From Roseomonas sp. (lineage in GTDB: Bacteria > Pseudomonadota > Alphaproteobacteria > Acetobacterales > Acetobacteraceae), in NCBI GenBank assembly GCA_020249775.1, contig JADCFA010000023.1, forward strand, positions 248,001-312,000: 64,000 nt of DNA, given 5' to 3'. Shown here piece by piece: positions 23,999 to 32,224 of the stretch. The notes under the pieces were generated by a model. The model searched no databases. It worked only from the letters and a program-made list of their open reading frames with translations, and was not told where the DNA came from. The stretch's first letter is position 1; every line of letters starts with the position of its first letter. The translations under genes and the position numbers were made by a program.

Positions 23999-24728
23999 AG
24001 GCGCCCCGCGATGCATCTGCCCAAGCGCGTAGCGGGTTTCGAAGCAGCGCTTCCCGCCCCGCCATGACGCCCAGGCTGCCTTCGGTCGCCGCCAAATGGG
24101 CGCGCATCGCCGCCGCTGCCGCCGCGCCATCGCCCGCGCAAATCGCCGCAATGATGGCGCCGTGTTCGGCGTGGGATGCCGCCAACCGATCCTTCCCCCC
24201 AAGCTGCGCCGCGCGAAAGGGCGCCAGCCGCCGGCGCGTCACCTCGGCCAATTCCGCCAAATAGGCATTGCCCGCGCCCTGATACAGTGCCTCATGGAAT
24301 GCGACATTGGCCGCGCGATAGCCCGCCACATCCTGCGCCGAGACCAGCCGCGCCATCGCCTCATGCCGCGCCTTCAATTTGGTTTTTTCCTTGCGCGGCA
24401 AGGCTTCAGCGCAAAGCCGGGCGCAGATTGCCTCAAGCTCCGCCATTACGGCGAACATCTCCGCCACACGCCTTGGTTCAGGCCGCGCCACCACGGCGCC
24501 GCGCCTTGGGCGTTGTTCCACCAGGCCAGTTGCAACCAGCAGGCGCAGGGCCTCTCGCACCGGGGTGCGGGACGCGCCATGGATCAGCGCCAGGCGTTCT
24601 TCTTCAAGCGTTGTGCCGGGGGGCATTTCGCCGCGGGTAATCGCCTCGGCAAGCGCCGCCGCAATGGCCTCGGCCAGGGTTGGGCGGGTTTCCGGGGCGG
24701 CGGGAGAGGCCGAAAGATCAAGCGGCAT
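23997..24728 (-). CDS. GntR-family transcriptional regulator (FCD subfamily)
   Basis: 243 residues from the ATG at 24728; an upstream ATG at 24815 adds 29 residues with no domain character. The N-terminal winged helix has LAEAIAAALAEAITRGEMPPGTTLEEERLA and SRTPVREALRLLVATGLVEQRPRRGAVV. The C-terminal all-helical FCD effector domain shows MAELEAICARLCAEAL, FHEALYQGAGN and a closing AMRAHLAAT. It probably represses the downstream atzF-ABC-puuE operon through the dyad at 23971-23998, relieved by a pathway intermediate. Confidence 0.92.
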   Translation of the reverse strand: MPLDLSASPAAPETRPTLAEAIAAALAEAITRGEMPPGTTLEEERLALIHGASRTPVREALRLLVATGLVEQRPRRGAVVARPEPRRVAEMFAVMAELEAICARLCAEALPRKEKTKLKARHEAMARLVSAQDVAGYRAANVAFHEALYQGAGNAYLAELAEVTRRRLAPFRAAQLGGKDRLAASHAEHGAIIAAICAGDGAAAAAAMRAHLAATEGSLGVMAGREALLRNPLRAWADASRGA

Positions 24729-24867
24729 GACGGCGAAGGTCCATGAAAGTCGAGGTTTCCTGAGACCCGTCTCAGCATGTCGCGTGCCGCGCGCGGCGCG
24801 GGGCTTTCGCGCCACGGCCCGGCGCGTCTAGACAGGCGCAGGCAAGGGGGGCAAAGGCAGGGCGCAG

Positions 24868-25401
24868 ATGAAGGGCATGGCAGCGGATACGCGGGTGATG
24901 ACCACGCGCGGCGATAGGCTGGCCGCCAAGCTTGGCCCTGGCATGCTGCTGCTTGCCGTCACCCCGGGCGTGGCGCCCTTCCAGCCGGTGCTTGGCATCC
25001 GCCACATCCCCTATCGCGGGCCGATCTTCCGGGTGCTGCCCGGCGTGCTTGGAACCATGGCCCCCAAGGATGATCTGCTGCTGCTGCCCGATCAGGGCGT
25101 GGTGTTTGAAGGCAAGGCCTATCGGGTAGGCGATCTGGCGGATGGGATCGCCATAAGGCGGGAAGAAGCCCCGGCCAATTTCAGCGCCATCGAAATCCTG
25201 CTGGAAGCCCATGCCGCGATCCTGGTGCAGGGGGCGCAGCTTGAAGCCGGCTTGCCCCAGCAAGGGGCGCCTGGCACGCTCAAGCGTGTAGCCATGGATG
25301 ACGCCATCACGGGCCATCTGGCCCTGGCCGCCGCCGAAATCGCGCTGGAAGCGGCGGCAGAGGCCAATCCTTCCGATCCCCCGCCAAAACCCTTGGGCTG
25401 A
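24868..25401 (+). CDS. Hint-like (hedgehog/intein fold) domain protein
   Basis: A 177-residue protein resembling the Hint_2 domain common in alphaproteobacteria. It shows an ADTRVMTTRGDRLAAKLGPGMLLLAV start, a PIFRVLPGVLG...DDLLLLPDQGVVFEGKAYRVGDL middle, and an IEILLEAHAAILVQGAQLE strand near the end. In most such proteins the domain sits behind calcium-binding or secreted modules. Here it is alone, with no signal peptide and no clear N-terminal catalytic Cys/Ser (the frame gives Ala-Ala-Asp before Thr). Autoprocessing is therefore doubtful. It is divergent from gntR and shares no operon. Confidence 0.6.
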   Translation: MKGMAADTRVMTTRGDRLAAKLGPGMLLLAVTPGVAPFQPVLGIRHIPYRGPIFRVLPGVLGTMAPKDDLLLLPDQGVVFEGKAYRVGDLADGIAIRREEAPANFSAIEILLEAHAAILVQGAQLEAGLPQQGAPGTLKRVAMDDAITGHLALAAAEIALEAAAEANPSDPPPKPLG

Positions 25402-25572
25402 ACCCGACTTCAAACATCATTTTTGCGCATCGCCCTTCATCGCCCCGCGCAATCCGGCTTCGCGCCGATGCGCCGGGCTGATAAGGTGAAGGCGTGATCC
25501 GATCCTGGCGCGCCCCATCCAACAGGCGCGACGGATCCAAGCAAAAGAAAATGATGAAGGAGGGAACAATTC

Positions 25573-26547
25573 ATGATGCAGCGTAGAACAGCCCTTGGCC
25601 TTGCCTTGTCGGCAGGTCTGGCCCCGAGCATCCTCAGCGCGCAAGGCGCCTGGCGCCCCACACGCCCCATCCGGCTGATCGTGGCCGCCGCGCCGGGCGG
25701 TTCCAATGATATCGTGGGCCGCATCCTGGCCGAGGCTGTCAGCCAAATCCTCGGCCAGCCCGTGATTGTCGAAAACCGCGCCGGTGCGGGCAGCGTGATC
25801 GGGTCCGAAGCTGCGGCCCGCGCGCCCGCGGATGGCTATACGCTGCTCATCAATAGCTCGCTCGCGACCGTGCCCGCCATGGTCTCACGCATGCCATATA
25901 ACACGGTGACCGATTTCGAAGGTATCGCGATTGTTGGCTTTTCGCCGCATCTTTTGGTGGTCAATCCGCGTGTCGAAGCGCGCACGGCGCAGGAATTCGT
26001 GGCGCTACTCCGCGCCAATCCGGGGCGCTTCAACTATGCCTCGGCCGGCATTGGCAGCGGCCCGCATATCGGCGGGCTTCTGTTCATGAATCTCATGAAT
26101 GTGCAGGTGGAGACCGTGCATTACCGCGGCGGTGGTCCGGGCGTTACCGCGATGGTCTCGGGCGAAGCGCATTTCGGCACGCCAACCATGGCATCTTCCA
26201 TTGGACAGGTGCGTGGCGGCAATCTCCGCGCGCTCGCGGTCCTGTCAGACCACCGCAGCCCGGCCCTGCCCGATCTGCCAAATGCGCCTGAGGCAGGCAT
26301 GCCCGGCGTGGTATTCGAGGAATTCTTCCCCGTGGTCGCGCCCAGGGGCACGCCGCCGGAAGCCGTCGCGACGCTCGGCGCGGCCTTCCGCCAGGCCGTT
26401 CAGCAAACCGCCACGCGGCTGAATGAAACAACGGGCGTCACAGCGCGGCCCGGTTTTGACACCAACGCGCAAGTGATGGCCTTTGTGCGCGACGGGGTGG
26501 AGAAATACACGCGCATTCTGCGCGCGGCTGGCATTGACCCGGAATAG
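25573..26547 (+). CDS. TctC/Bug-family tripartite tricarboxylate transporter binding protein
   Basis: Periplasmic binding protein of 324 residues with a signal peptide ending after SAQG (about residue 25). Its Bug-family loops are PIRLIVAAAPGGSNDIVGR, VIVENRAGAGSVIGSEAAARAPADGYTLL and NPGRFNYASAGIGSGPHIGG. A GGAGGG ribosome site precedes the ATG. No membrane subunits (TctA, TctB) are adjacent, as is usual for the many orphan Bug proteins of this group of bacteria. The ligand is probably a carboxylate, not further defined. It is followed by a hairpin and then a thiolase gene on the same strand. Confidence 0.93.
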   Translation: MMQRRTALGLALSAGLAPSILSAQGAWRPTRPIRLIVAAAPGGSNDIVGRILAEAVSQILGQPVIVENRAGAGSVIGSEAAARAPADGYTLLINSSLATVPAMVSRMPYNTVTDFEGIAIVGFSPHLLVVNPRVEARTAQEFVALLRANPGRFNYASAGIGSGPHIGGLLFMNLMNVQVETVHYRGGGPGVTAMVSGEAHFGTPTMASSIGQVRGGNLRALAVLSDHRSPALPDLPNAPEAGMPGVVFEEFFPVVAPRGTPPEAVATLGAAFRQAVQQTATRLNETTGVTARPGFDTNAQVMAFVRDGVEKYTRILRAAGIDPE

Positions 26548-26551
26548 GCGG

Positions 26552-26570
26552 CGCCTTGGGTTACAAGGCG
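26552..26570 (+). other. Intercistronic hairpin between tctC-like and thiolase genes
   Basis: Perfect 7-bp stem CGCCTTG/CAAGGCG with a 5-nt loop, 5 bases after the stop codon and 41 bases before the next gene. No T-run follows, so it is not a typical intrinsic terminator. It may protect the upstream mRNA 3' end or attenuate read-through. Confidence 0.45.
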
Positions 26571-26611
26571 GGCCTGCCCTGGCATAAGGCACCTCAATCG
26601 GAGACCCCATC

Positions 26612-27784
26612 ATGACCGAAGCTGCAATCATTGGCTGGGCTCATAGCCCCTTTGGCAAGCTTGAAGCCGAACCCGATCTGGAAAGCCTGATCGCCCGCGT
26701 GGCGCGCGCCGCAATCGAGGATGCCGGGATATCGCCGGCTGAGATTGATGCCGGCTTTGTCGGCATATTCGGCGAGGGCTTCACGCCCCAGGGCTTCCCG
26801 GCCTCGCTCTTGTTGCAAAGCGTGCCGGAAATGCGTTTCCGCCCCATCACGCGCTATGAAAACGCCTGCGCCACCGGCAGTGCGGCCATTCATGGCGCGC
26901 GGGATTTCATCGCCGCCGGGCGCGGCCGCTTCGCGCTGGTGGTGGGGGCTGAGAAAATGACCGCAACCCCCGGCCCCAAAATTGGCGAAATCCTGCTGAC
27001 CGCTTCCTATCGCAAGACGGAATCCGACATTGAAGGCGGCTTCGCCGGCGTATTTGGCCGGATCGCGGAAGCCTATTTCCAGCGCCATGGCGATCAATCG
27101 GATGCGCTGGCCATGATCGCGGCCAAGAATCACAAGAATGGGGTGGACAACCCTTGGGCGCAGATGCGCAAGGATTTCGGCTTTGATTTCTGCCGCAACG
27201 AGAGTGAGAAGAACCCCTATGTGGCGCGGCCCTTGAAGCGCACCGATTGCTCCCTCGTCTCCGATGGCGCGGCGGCCTTGGTGCTGGCGGATGCCGAGAC
27301 GGCGAAAACCATGGGCAAGGCCGTGCGCTTCCGTGCCGCGGTGCAGGTGAATGAATATTTGCCCATCGCGGCGCGGGATATCATCCGCTTTGACGGCGCC
27401 CGCACCGCCTGGCAGCGCGCCTATGAACAGGCCGGCGTTGGCGTGGGTGATCTTTCCTTTGTCGAGACCCATGATTGCTTCACCATCGCCGAGCTCATTG
27501 AATATGAGGCAATGGGCTTGGCGCCTGAAGGCAAGGGCGGGCGGGCGGCCTTGGAAGGCTGGACTTCAGCGGACGGCAAGCTGCCGGTGAATCGCTCGGG
27601 CGGGTTGAAGGCCAAGGGCCACCCGATTGGTGCGACGGGCGTTTCCATGCATGTGCTGGCGGCGATGCAGCTTTGCGGCCAGGCGGGCGCAATGCAACTG
27701 CCGCGTGCGGATTTGGCGGGCGTCTTCAACATGGGCGGCGCGGCGGTGGCGAATTACGTCTCAATTTTGGAGCGTTCCGGCTGA
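26612..27784 (+). CDS. Thiolase-superfamily acyl-CoA acetyltransferase
   Basis: A 390-residue thiolase fold enzyme. The nucleophilic Cys86 lies in ENACATGSAAIHG, His is in GGLKAKGHPIGATG (H337), and the closing NMGGAAVANY replaces the CxG active-site segment of classic thiolases. That pattern is typical of the SCPx-type/acetyl-CoA acetyltransferase-like branch, which lacks the second cysteine. It may cleave or condense branched or unusual acyl-CoA substrates. A GGAGA ribosome site precedes the ATG. Confidence 0.9.
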   Translation: MTEAAIIGWAHSPFGKLEAEPDLESLIARVARAAIEDAGISPAEIDAGFVGIFGEGFTPQGFPASLLLQSVPEMRFRPITRYENACATGSAAIHGARDFIAAGRGRFALVVGAEKMTATPGPKIGEILLTASYRKTESDIEGGFAGVFGRIAEAYFQRHGDQSDALAMIAAKNHKNGVDNPWAQMRKDFGFDFCRNESEKNPYVARPLKRTDCSLVSDGAAALVLADAETAKTMGKAVRFRAAVQVNEYLPIAARDIIRFDGARTAWQRAYEQAGVGVGDLSFVETHDCFTIAELIEYEAMGLAPEGKGGRAALEGWTSADGKLPVNRSGGLKAKGHPIGATGVSMHVLAAMQLCGQAGAMQLPRADLAGVFNMGGAAVANYVSILERSG

Positions 27785-27823
27785 ATCCAGCCTGCTTCGC
27801 CCGCAAAAGCGATCCAGGCATCC

Positions 27824-27839
27824 TGGCACGCTTGATGCA
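27824..27839 (+). promoter_or_regulatory. Candidate sigma-54 (-24/-12) promoter
   Basis: TGGCACGCTTGATGCA against the consensus TGGCACG-N4-TTGCA. Only one base of the second block differs, and the essential GG and GC are separated by exactly 10 bases. It starts 40 bases after the thiolase stop codon. The predicted start point is near 27850, and a strong terminator lies at 27907-27938, before the next gene. Confidence 0.5.
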
Positions 27840-27849
27840 TAGCCTTTGG

Positions 27850-27938
27850 TGTCTGGTGGCGGGATATCCCGCTCCTGGCAGCTTAGCCTTCCTCAACCTT
27901 GCCTAAGGGCCATCCCAATGGGGTGGCCCTCTTTTTTT
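27850..27938 (+). ncRNA. Candidate small RNA, about 88 nt
   Basis: The stretch between the sigma-54-like promoter and the terminator is too short for a gene. It contains a perfect palindrome (GCGGGATATCCCGC, 27859-27872) that can form a 5-bp hairpin, an unpaired pyrimidine-rich middle, and a terminator ending in a long T-run, which is the usual plan of an Hfq-bound small RNA. No family is recognised. The simpler reading is that only the terminator is real, serving the thiolase gene. Confidence 0.35.
27907..27938 (+). terminator. Strong Rho-independent terminator
   Basis: 10-bp stem (GGGCCATCCC with GGGGTGGCCC, one G-T pair), 3-nt loop, then TCTTTTTTT. It ends transcription from the thiolase gene and from any promoter in the gap, and sits 37 bases upstream of the next start codon. 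Confidence 0.92.
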
Positions 27939-27975
27939 GGCAATTTTCTCTCGCATTTTGCAATGCATTTTCATC

Positions 27976-29838
27976 ATGAGATGGACAAACCAAGAACGTC
28001 AACTTATACGTGCAAATGTGTTGCTTATACCGCTCTCCACTCTTCCTTCACCTCCATCGCTTATAGCGAATGGCGCTGCCTTGGCCATGCTGGCCTTCCC
28101 CGAGGCAGAACCGCTCTGGAGGGAAGTGCATGAGACTGTGCTTGACCTGGCGCCCGAGCCTATGCGGCAGCGGCGCCTCTATTCCCGCCCCAAGCGTCAG
28201 GCCGTGGAGTGGCTTGGCCTAATGGATAACCTCCTGACCTTCGATACCAGCTTGCAGATTGGCGCGCTGGGCCAGGGGGCGCTGGGCTTGCTTGGACTTG
28301 GCCGCGGAACCGCGACGCGCTTTCAAAGCCTTTCGGACCTATTGGATAGCAGCCCGCGGCTGGAACCCGGCGCGACCGCTGCCCTGGTGCAGGCCTGTGC
28401 CGCCGCCACCTGGAACCCTGCGGAGGAGGAGCGGGAAGTCTTTCTGGAAGGCGCGCCGGGCCTTGGCTTTACCATTCGCAATGTCGGCACTGGCACCTGG
28501 GCCCTTGCCATCCAAAGCCGCAATAGCCTGCCGGGCGGTGGCGGCTTGGATGGCGTAACGGGTCTTGCCGATTTTGCCATGTTCTCGGCCCGGGTGAGCA
28601 CTGCCCTGGTCCGTCCAGGCCGTCGGCCCGCCAGCATCGCCGTGCATGTGCTTGATCTGGATGGGCTGCGCCATGTCTCCGCCAATTTGGGGCACGCCGC
28701 GCAGGAGGAATTGCTGCGCGCCGCGGCGCGGCGGCTTTCGGCCGCGATTCGCGGCACGGATCTGGTTGCACGCCTTGCCGGCGATGAATTCGCCATTTTG
28801 CAAATCGGCGTGACCACCGCATCCCAGGCCGAAGCCATGGCCCGGCGCCTGACCGGCTTGCTCGCCCATGCTTATATGGTGCTGGGGGAAACGGTCACCA
28901 TCACGCCCCGTCTCGGCTTTGTGCTGGCGCCTGAGGATGGCAATGATGCCGCGATGCTCTTGCGTTGCGCCGGCCTTGCGCGCTCAAGCCTTGAAGCTGA
29001 TGGCGAAAATACGCCCCGCTGGTGCCGCTTCAGCCCGGATATGGATGCGCGCGCCAAGGCACAACGCAATGCGGAAACCGCGCTGCGCAACGCCGTCTGC
29101 GGGCATCAATTTGAATTGCATTATCAGCCGCTTATCGCCCTTCCCGCGGGTCGCCTGACAGGGTTTGAGGCGCTGATCCGCTGGCGCCACCCCGAAACCG
29201 GCCTGGTGCCGCCGGCTGATTTCCTGCCGCTGGCCGATAGGCTTGGCCTGATGGGGCGAATCGGCGAATGGGTCATCCGTGAGGCCTGCCGCACCGCGGC
29301 AAGCTGGCCCGAAAGCCTTTCGGTTTCGATCAATATCGCGCCGGCGCAATTCAAGGATGGTCGGCTGGTGGAAACCCTGCGCTCGGCCCTGACGGAAAGC
29401 GGCCTTGCGCCGCAGCGGCTGGAGCTGGAGGTAACCGAAACCGTGCTGCTGCCCGCAAGCGGCGATGCGCCGGCGCAATTGGCCGCCATCCGCGCCCTTG
29501 GCTGCCATATCGCCATGGATGATTTCGGCACGGGCTATTCCTCACTCACCCAGCTTCGCTCCTTTCCCTTTGACCGTCTGAAAGTGGATCGGTCCTTCAT
29601 CCGCGACCTGCCCGAAAGTGCGCAAAGCCTGGCCATTCTGCGCTCTGTCCTTGGGCTGGGGCGCAGCCTTGGCATTGCGGTCACGGCGGAAGGGGTGGAA
29701 ACTGCGGATCAGATGCGGATTTTGATCCTGGAAGGCTGCAATAGCGCCCAGGGCTATCTGATTGGCAAACCTCAGCAAGCCGAAGCCTATGCCAAGCTGA
29801 TCGCCAGCCCACCCCAGCAGGGGCTTGGGGTCGCCTGA
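27976..29838 (+). CDS. GGDEF-EAL dual-domain cyclic-di-GMP protein
   Basis: A cytoplasmic protein of 620 residues with no clear membrane segment. A variable N-terminal part (about 1-180) is followed by a diguanylate cyclase-like domain with AGDEF (268-272) in place of GGDEF. The C-terminal phosphodiesterase domain has EAL (398-400 in GFEALIRWRHP), the metal-binding DDFGTGYSSL, KVDRSFI and the AEGVET loop. EAL residues look complete, so hydrolysis of c-di-GMP is likely. AGDEF variants can be active, so synthesis cannot be excluded. The ATG at 27976 was chosen because an earlier TTG lies inside the terminator T-run. No good ribosome site is visible. Confidence 0.88.
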   Translation: MRWTNQERQLIRANVLLIPLSTLPSPPSLIANGAALAMLAFPEAEPLWREVHETVLDLAPEPMRQRRLYSRPKRQAVEWLGLMDNLLTFDTSLQIGALGQGALGLLGLGRGTATRFQSLSDLLDSSPRLEPGATAALVQACAAATWNPAEEEREVFLEGAPGLGFTIRNVGTGTWALAIQSRNSLPGGGGLDGVTGLADFAMFSARVSTALVRPGRRPASIAVHVLDLDGLRHVSANLGHAAQEELLRAAARRLSAAIRGTDLVARLAGDEFAILQIGVTTASQAEAMARRLTGLLAHAYMVLGETVTITPRLGFVLAPEDGNDAAMLLRCAGLARSSLEADGENTPRWCRFSPDMDARAKAQRNAETALRNAVCGHQFELHYQPLIALPAGRLTGFEALIRWRHPETGLVPPADFLPLADRLGLMGRIGEWVIREACRTAASWPESLSVSINIAPAQFKDGRLVETLRSALTESGLAPQRLELEVTETVLLPASGDAPAQLAAIRALGCHIAMDDFGTGYSSLTQLRSFPFDRLKVDRSFIRDLPESAQSLAILRSVLGLGRSLGIAVTAEGVETADQMRILILEGCNSAQGYLIGKPQQAEAYAKLIASPPQQGLGVA

Positions 29839-29847
29839 AGCGCCGGC

Positions 29848-30993
29848 TCAGGTCGGAAGCAGAATGGTGGCCGCCGCCTGGGCGGCAATGCCCTCACCGC
29901 GGCCGGTAAAGCCAAGGCGTTCGGTGGTGGTGGCTTTCACTGAAACTGCCGCCACATCCAGCCCGGCCAATTCGGCAATGCGCGCGCGCATGGCATCCGC
30001 ATGAGGGGCGATTTTCGGCCTTTCGCAAATCAGCGTCACATCCACATGCACCAATATGCCGCCCCGCGCCGCCACACGCCCGGCGGCGTGGCGCAGGAAG
30101 GCGGCGCTATCGGCATCCTTCCAGGCGGCTTGGGAAGGTGGAAACCAGCGCCCGATATCGCCTTCCGCCAGCGCACCGTAAATCGCATCACAAAGCGCAT
30201 GCAAGCCGACATCCGCATCAGAATGTCCATCAAGACCAAGCTCATGCGGGACATTGATCCCACAAAGGATCAAGGGTCGCCCCGCCACCAGCCGATGGAC
30301 ATCAAAGCCCGTACCGGTGCGCGGCAGCATCCAGGCCATCATTTCAGCTTCCACGCGGGCAAGGTCCTCCGGCCAGGTGATTTTCACATTACGCTCACTG
30401 CCGGGGATAATGGCAACCCTTTCGCCCTGGGCCTCAAGGAGGGAGGCGTCATCCGTCACCGCCCCGCTGCGCGCCCCATGCGCGGCGCAAAGCGCCTGGT
30501 AGCGAAAGGCCTGAGGGGTCTGCGCGCGGTATAGCCCTTCACGCGGCACGGTCGCCTCAATTACGCCATTCGCCACGCGCTTCAGCGTATCGGCGACCGG
30601 CTGGGCCGGGATGGCGCCGGACCGGGCCTCAAGCGCGGCGAGCAAAGCGGGGATGGTGCCGCGTGGGATGACGGGGCGCGCGGCGTCATGCACCAGCACA
30701 TAATCAGGCGCCTCAGGCGCAATCGCCGCCAGCCCGGCGCGCACGCTATCTTCCCGCGTCGCGCCACCAGCCACCACGGGCAGGCAGGGCAGGCCTTCCA
30801 AAAGGCTTGCCAAAAAGGCTTCCTCACCCGCCGGCGCCACGGGTTGCAGCGCGGCCACCAGCCCCTCGGCCAAAAGCGCCTCGGCCGCGTGGCGCAGCAC
30901 GGGGCGGCCCAGCAAAGGCAGGAATTGCTTGGGCCGCGCCGCGCCAAAGCGGGTGCCATGTCCGGCCGAGAGAAGCAGCGCCAGCGTTTTCAT
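29848..30993 (-). CDS. ispDF: Bifunctional IspD/IspF isoprenoid enzyme
   Basis: A 381-residue fusion catalysing two non-consecutive steps of the MEP pathway. The IspD part (about 1-225) is the cytidylyltransferase, with [33 protein letters not shown] and TDDASLLE. The IspF part (about 226-381) makes MEcPP, with zinc ligands in GTGFDVHRL and the [32 protein letters not shown] motif, ending [16 protein letters not shown]. IspDF fusions are typical of alphaproteobacteria. It converges on the GGDEF-EAL gene (9-base gap) and is divergent from dusB. Confidence 0.97.
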   Translation of the reverse strand: MKTLALLLSAGHGTRFGAARPKQFLPLLGRPVLRHAAEALLAEGLVAALQPVAPAGEEAFLASLLEGLPCLPVVAGGATREDSVRAGLAAIAPEAPDYVLVHDAARPVIPRGTIPALLAALEARSGAIPAQPVADTLKRVANGVIEATVPREGLYRAQTPQAFRYQALCAAHGARSGAVTDDASLLEAQGERVAIIPGSERNVKITWPEDLARVEAEMMAWMLPRTGTGFDVHRLVAGRPLILCGINVPHELGLDGHSDADVGLHALCDAIYGALAEGDIGRWFPPSQAAWKDADSAAFLRHAAGRVAARGGILVHVDVTLICERPKIAPHADAMRARIAELAGLDVAAVSVKATTTERLGFTGRGEGIAAQAAATILLPT

Positions 30994-31106
30994 GAAGCGA
31001 TCCTAATCCGGATTACCCCGGCCCGAAACCACCCCGCATGGGCGGTATCCGACAGTAATCCTGCACAGTCGCTCGGCATGAATCCTGCGAAGCAGGCAGA
31101 ATGACA

Positions 31107-31135
31107 TTGTCTACTAAGAGGATTTCGGCTATTTT
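31107..31135 (+). promoter_or_regulatory. Sigma-70-type promoter for dusB-ntrB-ntrC
   Basis: TTGTCT (31107-31112), a 17-base spacer, then TATTTT (31130-31135), each 4 of 6 to consensus. The start point would be near 31142, inside the adjacent dyad, and 27 bases before the dusB ATG. Confidence 0.5.
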
Positions 31136-31154
31136 GCACAAATTCAATGCAAAA
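31132..31154. promoter_or_regulatory. NtrC-like dyad over the dusB-ntrBC promoter
   Basis: Perfect 7-bp inverted repeat TTTTGCA/TGCAAAA with a 9-base centre. Within it, GCAC-N7-ATGC matches the NtrC site plan GCAC-N7-GTGC with one base changed. It covers the -10 box and the predicted start point, a place for repression rather than activation. This agrees with the known NtrC autorepression of nifR3-ntrBC operons in relatives such as Rhodobacter and Azospirillum-type bacteria. Confidence 0.5.
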
Positions 31155-31168
31155 CTGGTGTTCGCGGC

Positions 31169-32224
31169 ATGAATCTGCCTCTTCTGAAGCCGATTGACCT
31201 TGGCGGTCTGACCATCTCGGCGCCTGTCATCCTGGCCCCCATGTCAGGCGTGACTGATCAGCCCTTCCGGCGCCTCACACGATCGCTTGGCACGCCCATG
31301 GTGGTGTCTGAGATGATCGCCTCTCAGGCCATGGTGCGTGAGAATCGTCAAACACTGAAAATGGCCGAGTTGGATGGCTTTGGTGGCCCGGCTTCCGTGC
31401 AATTGGCCGGTTGTGACCCTGCTACCATGGCTGAAGCGGCCAGGCTGGTCGTGGATCGTGGTGCCGCCGTGGTGGACATCAATTTCGGCTGCCCGGTCAA
31501 AAAAGTGGCCCTGGGGCAAAGCGCCGGCAGCGCGCTGATGCGCGATGAAATTGCCGCCGCGCGCATCCTGGAAGCGACCGTGAAGGCCGTGCCGGTGCCG
31601 GTTACGCTCAAGATGCGCATGGGTTGGGACCATAATAGCCTGAATGCACCCAACCTCGCCCGTATCGCGGAAGCCTGCGGCATTCGCATGGTTACCATCC
31701 ATGGCCGCACCCGCCAGCAATTCTACACGGGCCAGGCCGATTGGGCCTTTATCCGGTGCGTGAAGGAAGCGGTGCAAATCCCTGTTATTGCAAATGGTGA
31801 CATCCTGTCCATCGAAGATGCTGAGGAAGCGCTCCGCCAATCCGGCGCCGATGGCGTGATGATCGGGCGCGGCGCCTATGGCCGGCCCTGGCTGCTCGGC
31901 CAGGTCGCCGCCCATCTGATGCATGGCATCCGCGCCGAGGAACCCGCCCTGGCCGAGCAGAAGCGCATCCTGCTGGAACACTACGCGCTGATGCTGGAAC
32001 ATCATGGCATCGAGCCCGGCATACGCATCGCGCGCAAGCATGTTGCGTGGTATTCCAAGGGCCTGCCTGGTTCGGCTGAGTTTCGCGTGGCAATCAATCA
32101 CGCGAGCACGCCAGAAGCCGTGCATGCCCTGATTGATGGCTTCTTCGACCCGCTGATCGAAAATGGCGTTGTCGCCGTGCGCGACGCCTTCCGCGAAGCC
32201 GGTGAAGGGCGGATTGCGGCATGA
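31169..32224 (+). CDS. dusB: tRNA-dihydrouridine synthase B (NifR3)
   Basis: An FMN-dependent enzyme reducing specific uridines in the tRNA D-loop. 351 residues with an N-terminal TIM barrel: LAPMSGVTDQPFRRL at the FMN site, the catalytic Cys108 in DINFGCPVKKV, KMRMGWDH, the GIRMVTIHGRTRQQFY strand, and GADGVMIGRGAYGRPWLL near the phosphate. A C-terminal helical tRNA-binding domain follows. It is first in the operon and overlaps ntrB by 4 bases. The old name nifR3 reflects this conserved linkage to ntrBC. Confidence 0.97.
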   Translation: MNLPLLKPIDLGGLTISAPVILAPMSGVTDQPFRRLTRSLGTPMVVSEMIASQAMVRENRQTLKMAELDGFGGPASVQLAGCDPATMAEAARLVVDRGAAVVDINFGCPVKKVALGQSAGSALMRDEIAAARILEATVKAVPVPVTLKMRMGWDHNSLNAPNLARIAEACGIRMVTIHGRTRQQFYTGQADWAFIRCVKEAVQIPVIANGDILSIEDAEEALRQSGADGVMIGRGAYGRPWLLGQVAAHLMHGIRAEEPALAEQKRILLEHYALMLEHHGIEPGIRIARKHVAWYSKGLPGSAEFRVAINHASTPEAVHALIDGFFDPLIENGVVAVRDAFREAGEGRIAA

